This document shows positions 1-6,928 of a stretch of DNA of 64,000 nt, piece after piece. Position 1 is the first letter of the stretch, and the number at the start of each line of letters is the position of its first letter. Under the pieces are notes generated by a model, which was given only the letters and a program-made list of their open reading frames with translations, was not told the origin of the DNA and made no database searches. Origin of the DNA: Kribbella sp. ALI-6-A (lineage in GTDB: Bacteria > Actinomycetota > Actinomycetes > Propionibacteriales > Kribbellaceae); the NCBI RefSeq assembly GCF_001984195.1, contig NZ_MTQN01000009.1:682001-746000 (forward strand), in the 5' to 3' direction. The translations under genes and the position numbers were made by a program.

Positions 1-66
1 GATGAGTGAGAACAACCCGACGTCACGCTCGCACACGATGTGAAGTCGCATCGGCGTCTCGGTCAT
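1..66 (-). CDS. 5' end of an unidentified gene (runs off the window)
   Basis: Only the first 22 codons are present. The ATG (66-64) overlaps the TGA of the epimerase gene (65-63) as ATGA, the usual sign of translational coupling, so this is the next gene of the same minus-strand operon. The visible peptide has a hydrophobic strand (MRLHIV) like the first beta strand of a Rossmann-type enzyme. In an operon with a nucleotide-sugar epimerase a glycosyltransferase would be natural, but that is inference from context only. Confidence 0.6.
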   Translation of the reverse strand, partial: MTETPMRLHIVCERDVGLFSLI

Positions 67-1043
67 GCCGCGTCCAGGGAAGCCACCTGCTGGGCGATCC
101 AGTGGTAGGTCGGCTCGAGTCCTTGGCGCAGCCCGACCACCGGCTCCCACTGCAAGATCTCCCGGACTCGCCGGTTGTCGGAGTTGCGGCCCCGAACACC
201 TTGTGGGCCGTCGATGTGCTTCAGGGTGATGCCGCACTTGCCGGACAGATCGATGATCAGCCGAGCCAGCTCGTTGACCGTCACCAATTCCTCGCTGCCG
301 AGGTTGAGCGGATCGCGGCACTCCGACCGCATCAGCCGGTAGATCCCTTCGACGCAGTCGTCCACGTAACAGAACGACCGGGTCTGCTCGCCGTCACCCC
401 AGATCTCGATCTGTCCACCCGGCCGGGCCTGGGCGACCTTTCGGCACAGCGCCGCCGGAACCTTCTCCCGGCCGCCGTCGTAGGTTCCGTAAGGGCCGTA
501 GATGTTGTGGAACCGCACGATCCGCGTCTCGATCCCGTGCTCCTCGGTGTAAGCCAGGCAGAGGCGCTCGGCGATCAGCTTCTCCCAGCCGTAGGCGTCC
601 TGCGGATTGGCCGGGTACGCGTCCTCCTCCCTGAGCGCGGTGACGTTCGCCTCGGTCTGCAGGAAGTCGGGATAGACGCAGGCCGACGAGCTGAACAGGT
701 ACCGCGAGACGCCGTTCATCCGCGCTGCTTCGAGCGTGTGCAGATTGATCAACGCGTTGTTGTGCAGGATCGTCGCGTGGTTGGCCGAGATGAATCCCAT
801 CCCGCCCATGTCAGCGGCCAACGCATACACCTCGTCGATGCCGCGGCTCGCCAGCAGAGCTTCGTCGAAGCGGCGAAGGTCTCGCAGCTCGAACTCGTCG
901 GCGTCGACCCCGGTGTAGTCCGGAGGGTGGAGGTCGACGCCTCGGACCCAGTACCCCCGAGCCTTCAGTGCCGTCACCAGATGGTGCCCGATGAAGCCAC
1001 CGGCCCCGGTCACGAGAATGCGTGCATCACTCACAGCGCTCAC
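63..1043 (-). CDS. NAD-dependent epimerase, GDP-mannose 3,5-epimerase-like
   Basis: Extended short-chain dehydrogenase of 326 aa. The N-terminus has the dinucleotide-binding GAGGFIG at residues 13-19, and the catalytic pair is Y151/K155 in YGWEK. The segment AADMGGMGFI at about 76-85 is the hallmark of GDP-mannose 3,5-epimerases, which invert C3 and C5 of GDP-mannose; NLGSEE and SFCYVDD also fit the family. The start is a GTG at 1043, 6 nt after GGAGGGG. It overlaps the following gene by 4 nt, so its product probably feeds a glycan or exopolysaccharide step encoded to the left. A GDP-sugar epimerase of different specificity is possible. Confidence 0.85.
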   Translation of the reverse strand: MSAVSDARILVTGAGGFIGHHLVTALKARGYWVRGVDLHPPDYTGVDADEFELRDLRRFDEALLASRGIDEVYALAADMGGMGFISANHATILHNNALINLHTLEAARMNGVSRYLFSSSACVYPDFLQTEANVTALREEDAYPANPQDAYGWEKLIAERLCLAYTEEHGIETRIVRFHNIYGPYGTYDGGREKVPAALCRKVAQARPGGQIEIWGDGEQTRSFCYVDDCVEGIYRLMRSECRDPLNLGSEELVTVNELARLIIDLSGKCGITLKHIDGPQGVRGRNSDNRRVREILQWEPVVGLRQGLEPTYHWIAQQVASLDAA

Positions 1044-1471
1044 TTCGCCCCTCCGTGTCGATGGGCTCCCCCAGAAGCGGCCACCTGCCGTTCACAGCAA
1101 CCACGAGTCCCAGGTGAACACCTGATGCCCCAGGTCAGGTCTTCGCTGGATGATTCGGTACGGGTACCCCCGATCTCTTACCGGTACACAGCCGCATCGG
1201 GAGCCGTTGGGCCTGGCACCGCAGCCCGGGGCCGTCCGGCTTCGCGATCGAGGTCCTCGGACTCTGGGGCAGGGTGTAGAGGACTGGTTCTTGAGAGCAG
1301 AAACAATCGGAGGCATGTGATGAGCAGCGCGTGGCAGCGTGGTAGTCGGTGATCTGGCGCATCGAGTGAGTCGGCGGCGCCGGGCGCTGGGGCTCAGTGT
1401 GGGTGAGGTGGCCGGCCGGGCGCCGATGACGTCGAGCGGATCGAGAAGCGGCCGGTCGCGTTGACCGTTGA
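1044..1471. other. intergenic stretch without a supported gene
   Basis: Only short overlapping frames with no family features are seen here. The purine-rich ribosome site of the epimerase gene lies at its left end. It runs into the phosphoketolase remnant at 1472 and may hold more decayed sequence of the same gene, but I could not recognise any. Confidence 0.4.
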
Positions 1472-1687
1472 CCGGAGGAAGGAACGACGACCACGCCGTT
1501 CGACTTGGTCGTCCGCACCCGGGTCTCGCGCTACCACCTGGTCATGGATGCGCTGAACAACCCTCCGAGCCGCCTCAAGGCCTGGTGCGAGCAGCACCTA
1601 GCCGAGCACGCGACGTACGTCGTGCAACACCTGCAGGGCATGTCGGAGGTGCGCGACTGGGTCCTCGACCCGTCACCCTCGCATTGA
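1472..1687 (+). pseudogene. C-terminal remnant of phosphoketolase (XFP)
   Basis: The reading frame opens straight after a TGA (1469-1471) and reads EEGTTTTPFDLVV, then SRYHLVMDALNN and EVRDWVL, ending at TGA 1685-1687. Phosphoketolases of the xylulose-5-P/fructose-6-P family carry an EEG(S/T)TTTPFD motif about 70-80 residues before the end, followed by a conserved (D/S)R(F/Y)(N/H)L segment and a terminal M(P/S)E(I/V)RDW. The remaining roughly 700 residues are absent and there is no start signal, so this is the relic of a deleted gene. The loss may be tied to events at the nearby repeat at 1903. Confidence 0.75.
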
Positions 1688-1868
1688 CGAGGACGACCTC
1701 GACCCCTGTTGGCGACCACCGCAACAACCGACGGGCGACCGAAGCCATCAGTGGGCTGCGGTCGCCCGGTGCGGCCGCCCGCCCAATCACCAGGGCCGAA
1801 AGTCACCCCACATCACCATGAGCCCGCATCCCCGGATGCACAGCTGACAAGGCCCCGAACACAAGAAC

Positions 1869-1898
1869 GGGGTTCAAGTCCCTAGAGACTTGAACCCC
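1869..1898. repeat. inverted repeat built from the tRNA-Leu T-arm sequence
   Basis: A 12-bp perfect inverted repeat, ggggttcaagtc (1869-1880) and gacttgaacccc (1887-1898), with a 6-nt loop. The left arm plus one base (1869-1881) is identical to the T-arm of the tRNA-Leu gene at 40.6 kb. There is no T-run after it, so it is not a convincing terminator. It sits just before the copy of the tRNA 3' end at 1903 and looks like debris of repeated integration at a tRNA site. Confidence 0.6.
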
Positions 1899-1902
1899 CC
1901 AT

Positions 1903-1918
1903 GTGTCCGAGGGGGGAC
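1903..1918. repeat. left copy of the 16-bp tRNA-Leu 3'-end repeat (att-like)
   Basis: The sequence gtgtccgaggggggac matches 40627-40642 exactly and in the same orientation. There it forms the 3' end of tRNA-Leu plus the flanking bases. Seventeen bases further right, 1923-1935 (accttaaccacac) is the reverse complement of 40612-40624, next to the other copy. Elements that integrate into tRNA genes restore the gene at one end and leave a copy of the tRNA 3' end at the other, so this may mark the far end of a 38.7-kb island. Confidence 0.5.
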
Positions 1919-2039
1919 ACGCACCTTAACCACACGCCTGAGCCTGGCCGTATAGCGCGCAGGCCGCGGCCTGGGCAACCACATATTGCGCGAGGCAACC
2001 CGGGAGACGGCTTCGACTGGGGTGGCTCGCCTCTAACCT

Positions 2040-2348
2040 CTGGTCGGCCAGTAAGGATCCGCGGGGCAGTCCGCGCAAGTAGGACGCCGGCGCCGAAGGG
2101 CAGCGTACGGAGAGCATCCGGCGGGCACTGGTCGGCCAGGAGCGGCCACCGTCGGGGCCGTGGCTCCAGTTCCGGAGTTCTTCGTTTCGGTCGCCGCAGA
2201 CGCCGGAGTGGTCTTGGAGGTCTTTAGGTTGGGCGGAGCCACCGAGGATGAGGCGGATGGTGACTGCGTCCCACATCGCTGCGGCGGCTTGTTCACCCCA
2301 GCGTTCGCGGGCCTGGGCAAACGCTTCAACCTCGACACCCATCCCGCC
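2040..2348 (-). pseudogene. C-terminal remnant of a TraG/VirD4-like coupling ATPase
   Basis: One frame reads RERWGEQAAAAMWDAVTIRL, then ILGGSAQPKDL and GDRNEE. This is the pattern of the C-terminal part of actinobacterial type IV coupling proteins (RWGE..A..IWDAA...ILGG....DL). The match continues in another frame as LRTLPFGAGVLLARTAP at about 2055-2125, the family's usual end, so at least one frameshift separates the halves. No Walker motifs remain. Such ATPases feed DNA to conjugation machinery. A fragment directly beside the 1903 repeat suggests the island began as a conjugative element. Confidence 0.65.
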
Positions 2349-2960
2349 TCTCGAACCCCGTAACACGGCTTTCTCTTGCCAGGCTTGTCAGTGCTGGGCG
2401 ATTAGGCTCAATCCTGGCCATGAGCTGCCTGTATGGCGTCTCGATCGCGAACCAAAGGCAGCGAGCAGCCATAGTCGCCCCTCGCCGCCAGAGGCCGCAC
2501 AACCGCATTGCCGGTCATCACTAACGCGTTGGCGCTGAGCAGGGCACCTGCCCCCGCCCAGAGCCCGTTGCGCCTACACGACGACCTTTCGACAGCGTCC
2601 AGGGCTGATGCGGGGGTGGGAGCCCGATGATTCAACCGACGACGGCTCAGTTGGAACTGTTGTACGACCTGACGACATCATCGCGTTTGCAGCAGCCGCC
2701 GAACAGCTCGCTCGTCACCTGGTCGAGGGCGCTCCGCTTCCAGCCGTCGGCGAGTACATGTCGAGATCTTCGCCGTGACCTGGTCTGGTCCTAGCTGAAC
2801 TTCAGGGTTCGCAGACCTGTGCGACAAACTCGTCCCGCGCCCGCGCCCGCGCCAACGCCAACGCCATCCGACGACCTTCGGATGTTCTTCAGCGATCCCC
2901 ACCGTCATTCGCCACCCAGGCCGGCTCGGGCGGTACTCCGGCTCTCATGGCATCGCGAAG
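2349..2960. other. degenerate stretch with one doubtful small ORF
   Basis: No recognisable family. A hydrophobic minus-strand segment near 2450-2560 (GALLSANALVMTGNAVV) could be part of a lost membrane or coupling protein, but nothing supports it further. The only candidate gene is the 56-codon ORF at 2608. Confidence 0.35.
2608..2778 (+). CDS. doubtful 56-aa ORF
   Basis: ATG at 2608, TGA at 2776-2778. The middle part (DDIIAFAAAAEQLARHLVEG) has coding-like composition and would form an amphipathic helix, but the ends look random and there is no clear ribosome site. It may be a piece of a decayed gene rather than a functional peptide. Confidence 0.22.
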   Translation: MRGWEPDDSTDDGSVGTVVRPDDIIAFAAAAEQLARHLVEGAPLPAVGEYMSRSSP

Positions 2961-4828
2961 CTAGACGGCCTCTCGATTGGCCAGTGCGCGATTGGCCAGC
3001 GCAATGGAAGCGCCTGTCTTGGCGAGCCGGTCGGCCAGGTCTGGCCTAGCGCGGCGTAGTGTGTCGAGACGGACGCGGAATCCTAGGATCTGGTCCCAGG
3101 ACACGCTCCTGCCACTTTCGAGCATCTCCAGTGCGATATCTGCCCGCTCCGCCGCGAGCGCCGCCCCGGCGGCCTGGGCGGCAAGTCCGCTCCAGTTCTT
3201 GAGAATCCGATCTCGGCCCGTCGTAGTCAGACCGTGCCAAGCCACTTCCGGCAGCAGACGGATGGCGAACTCGTAGCAGGCGAGCGCGGTCGTCGTGTCG
3301 CCCATCCGGGACGCCAGATCAGCCGCATTTCGCGCGGTACCAATGCGCATCCCTGCCCAAGTGGTTGGCAGGGAGGCTGCCACTTTCCAGGTGGCGATCG
3401 CGCGACGACCGTGATCAGGTTCGCCAGTTTGATCGAACTGGGCTTGATACGCCAACCCAAGATTCAGAAGAACCCGGACCCGGTCGGTGTGGCCGAGCGG
3501 CAGGGCGTCTAACGCCGCCTTGTCGTGGTCGATCGCTGCGTCAAGGTCGCCGGGGTGCCGACTGATTTCGAATCGAGTCCACAATGCGGAGGCGAGATTG
3601 CTCAACCGACTGCCGTAGCTGGGGTTGTCGGCCGGCGTCAACGCCACTGCGGTCTCCAGAAGGCGCACTGACTCATTGAGATCGTCTACTGCTCCGATGC
3701 CCCGCTCATATCGTGTCCACATGGCCTGGCCAAGACTGGTGAGGAAGGCGGCGCGGTGCGATCCATGACCGTCGAACTGCGTCAGCGCCGCCTCGAGATG
3801 GGTGATCGCCTGGGCGATGTCGTCGGGGTCTCCTCGATCCTCGAATCGCATCAGGTGCGATTCCCCCAACGACAGGAGTGCTCTCGGCAGTACGTCGTCG
3901 TCCGGCAGTCGGAGCCGTACCGCTGTCTGCTTTAATGCGATGCCTTCATCCATATCGTCAGGCTCGCCAGTTGATCTCGATCGAGTTGTCAGTGCTGCAG
4001 CCAGCACTGTCAGAGCGGACGCGTCTTCAAGCGTATGGAATGGGCCATTACCGGCCGCGCGGCGTCCGGCGTCGACTGCGGCATCGATGTCGGCGCCACG
4101 ACCGGAAAATAGTGGCGTCGGCGCAGTGCGTAGCTGAGGTCGATCAGCCGCTGCCGGTAACCGTCATCCGGCCTGGAGACGATCGTGTTCAGGCTTTCGA
4201 TGGCTGCGTCGAGCTCTGCGGCGCGACCAAACCGGTCGTACGCGACGAGGCGCGATAGCGCGTTGTTTGCGGCAACAGTTGCCCTGTCATGAGCGCTGCG
4301 CAGTGAACCGCCCATGGCCACGCGCATATGTTCAGTCGACTCGGCGAGATCCTCATCGTCACCGGTGAGGTTGTGCCGCGCATTGAGGGCAATAGCAAGC
4401 ACAGTGTGTCGTACCGCCAAGTCTCGGCCGCGCAGCTTGAGATCCCCAACGCTGCGGCGGCCCGCAACAACAGCCTCGTCGAGCATAGTTCGCTGTCCAG
4501 TGGGCCCGCCATGCATCGTGAGTGTGCGGGCCAACTCCGACTGAATCCAGCCATACTGCCGGTGGTCCGGCGGCGTTGCATTCGCTGCGCTCCATACGAG
4601 GTCGAGCGCTCGCTCCAGATCCGCCGGATCGCCACGCCGTTCGTACCGCTCCCGGACCGCGATGGCCAACGCCGCTGCAACGTAGGGAAACTGGTTATGC
4701 CCCTCTGGCAGTCGGGCAAATGCCTGTTCCAAGGACTTCACGCTTTTATCCAACAGCCGGGCGTCGCCAGTGCGGATCGCAGCGTTGATACTCGCGGTGG
4801 CAAACGCGATCTTCATCGCCATCAGCAT
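2961..4828 (-). pseudogene. TPR-array protein with CHAT hinge, split by a frameshift
   Basis: Last gene of the TPR/CHAT cluster. Translation most likely starts at ATG 4828, 9 nt after GGAGGGAGG; a longer ORF to 4921 would overlap the previous gene. The frame runs in TPR-like helices to about 4110, then the same repeat pattern continues in the -1 frame (FSGRGADIDAAVDAGRRAAG onward) to the stop at 2961. The shift falls at a run of four A (T on the coding strand), 4106-4109. Rejoined, the protein would be about 622 aa. It ends with a hinge segment containing ESGRSVSWDQ and no CHAT domain. The shift could be a mutation or a sequencing error; no strong -1 slippery heptamer is present. Confidence 0.75.
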
Positions 4829-4865
4829 TCGACTCAACCTCCCTCCGCTAGAGTGCCAAGGATGG

Positions 4866-6734
4866 TCAAGGAAGCTCCGTTTCGCTTCCGGCGAGTCCAG
4901 GCCCTCCCTGGTGCGGATCAATCGTCGGCAAGGTTGCGGCGATACCCGCTAAGCGAGAGGAACCGTCCACGCGAGCGATCTGGTCTCTTACTGTCTCTAG
5001 ATGGCTCAGGAGCTCGGGTGCAGCCGAGGCGAGAGCGCGCAGGTCCGTGCGGGTCTCCACTGACTGGGACCAAAGCACCGCCCGCCCGTGCTCGAGGCTG
5101 ACCAGCGCATCCCCGGGACGTTCGGCCGCGAGCATGGCGGCCGCGGCCATGCCGGCCAGACCGCCGTGTCGAGTCAGTTGATTCTCCTGGCTCCGGCGGG
5201 CCGTTCCTCGCCACGCGAGCACTGGAAGGAGCTCGATGGCAGTCGTGTAGGCCCCCGAGGCTAAGTCCCAGTCGCCTTCTTCGGTGGCGACCAGCCCCAT
5301 CTCGGAGGCAGCGCCGACGCGTACCTGGATAGGCGCTCCCGCGGCGTTCGACGCGCGGGTCCACATCGTGACCGCCTCGTCGAGCCATACTCGGTCAGAT
5401 GTCAGCTTATACATGTCCCACAGGGCATTCCCCAGGTTCGACAACGTTTGCACCCACAAGGGGCTGGCGGCAGGCAGGGTCTCCAGCGCTCGACGCCAGA
5501 GCTCGATCGCTTCGGAGAGACTCTTCGCCTCTCTGAACGCGCGGTACCTGTCCTGGAGCCCGTTGGCCAGGTTGATCTCGACCCGCAGACGTAGCTCCGG
5601 CCGGACCTCCCCAGTAAGCGCGGTTCGCCATTGACTGATCGCGCCCTCGAGATCCAGGGGATCCCTGGACAGGTGGAAGCGCTCGCGCAGCGCATTTCCC
5701 AGATTGGCTCGCATGACCGCGATCTCCGCGACATCGTTGGCCGGCACGCCGTTCAGAGCGGCCGTTGCCGCCTTGATCGCGTCATCGATGTCGACCACGT
5801 TCCCCAGACGTTCGAAGCGCGCTCGAAGCGCGCTCCCCAGACTCGAGTAATAGGCGTACCTGGATGACTCCTCCGCACTGCCCAGCAAGGCTTCCCGTGA
5901 TACGGCGATCGCCTCGTCGAGATCGCCAAGGTTGCCGGTCAGCCGGTACCGGTCACGCAACGCGAGGGTGAGGGTGTGCTGCCGGGCCGATTTGCCAGGC
6001 TCTGCCGAGTCTCCGCAAGCCGCAGCCTCACGGCACAGCGCCACGGACTCGTTGATGTCGTCGGCTCGCCCTGAGAACTCGAAGCGGGTTTGCAGCACAT
6101 ATCCGAGATTGGCCACGTTGCGGGACCAATCGGGGTCGTCCCTCGGGAGAGCTTCAAGCGAGCATCGTGCGCAGTCGACCGCGTCGTCGTAGTCATCGGC
6201 ACTCGCAGCCTCGCGGGCCCGGTACTGCAAGACTATGCTGAGCTTGAAGAACCAGTAGCCACGCGACCGGTGCTCCTTGGGTGCTGCATGGAGTGCGGCA
6301 CGCAACAAGTCAATGCTTTCGTCGAGGGCCCAACTGGCATCGGCTGCCCGGATCAGCGAATCCCCCGCCTCGTCTGCGAAGTAGAGTCCGAGTGCCGCCT
6401 CGAACACATACAGCGGCGCCGGAAACGGGCCTGTACCCCCAAGTTTCGCAAGGCTGAGCACCATGAACGCCGAGTAGACCAGGTCCTCGTCGTTGTCCGC
6501 TAGCAACTCGTGTCGCCACCAGAAGAACCAGCCGAGGGCCAGCGCCGCGCGCTCCGGCGGGATGTCAGGTGCCTTGATCAACTGCAGCAACGCGGTGACT
6601 TCGGACCGGGCCTCAGGCGCAAGGATGTGCGCCTCGTCGGCAGTCCTGCTGTATGCCGTCAGTCGACGCTCGATCGCCTCCAGCAAACGCAGCTTCTCTG
6701 TCACCTCAGGGCTGATCCCATCCGTCGGGTTCAT
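4866..6734 (-). CDS. TPR-array protein ending in the CHAT hinge
   Basis: Protein of 622 aa from the ATG at 6734 (MNPTDG); the open frame runs further upstream but that part is low-complexity and not TPR-like. Repeats of about 45 aa follow the pattern NLG.AL..RFE..G...D(L/I)(D/N)EAI......AL from about residue 140 to 500. Near the C-terminus comes LLPVLAWRGTARRSQENQL and the hinge HGRAVLWSQS, then about 60 residues and the stop. In single-chain relatives this hinge continues into a CHAT protease domain, here absent. The following gene begins 37 nt downstream, so there is no room for one. Predicted role: a sensor or adaptor for the CHAT protein at 12.3 kb (inference). Confidence 0.8.
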   Translation of the reverse strand: MNPTDGISPEVTEKLRLLEAIERRLTAYSRTADEAHILAPEARSEVTALLQLIKAPDIPPERAALALGWFFWWRHELLADNDEDLVYSAFMVLSLAKLGGTGPFPAPLYVFEAALGLYFADEAGDSLIRAADASWALDESIDLLRAALHAAPKEHRSRGYWFFKLSIVLQYRAREAASADDYDDAVDCARCSLEALPRDDPDWSRNVANLGYVLQTRFEFSGRADDINESVALCREAAACGDSAEPGKSARQHTLTLALRDRYRLTGNLGDLDEAIAVSREALLGSAEESSRYAYYSSLGSALRARFERLGNVVDIDDAIKAATAALNGVPANDVAEIAVMRANLGNALRERFHLSRDPLDLEGAISQWRTALTGEVRPELRLRVEINLANGLQDRYRAFREAKSLSEAIELWRRALETLPAASPLWVQTLSNLGNALWDMYKLTSDRVWLDEAVTMWTRASNAAGAPIQVRVGAASEMGLVATEEGDWDLASGAYTTAIELLPVLAWRGTARRSQENQLTRHGGLAGMAAAAMLAAERPGDALVSLEHGRAVLWSQSVETRTDLRALASAAPELLSHLETVRDQIARVDGSSRLAGIAATLPTIDPHQGGPGLAGSETELP

Positions 6735-6928
6735 CGAGAATACTGGACAGACGACACGGGACGGTAGCGCAATCCTGGAGCTCAGCCAGGAGGACCACGT
6801 GCTGCTGCGGCGCGGCTGCTGGCAACGTCTGTCCTGTAGACACAAGCGCTGAGGTCAGCGCCGACCTCACCTCACTGGCAACCAAGGTACCAACCCCGGA
6901 GAAGCGCCTTCGCGATTTGAGCCGTGGC

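Noticed and set aside
4866..4921. Overlap of the last two TPR genes if translation began at ATG 4921
   Set aside because: A strong ribosome site (GGAGGGAGG) precedes the ATG at 4828, which removes the overlap.
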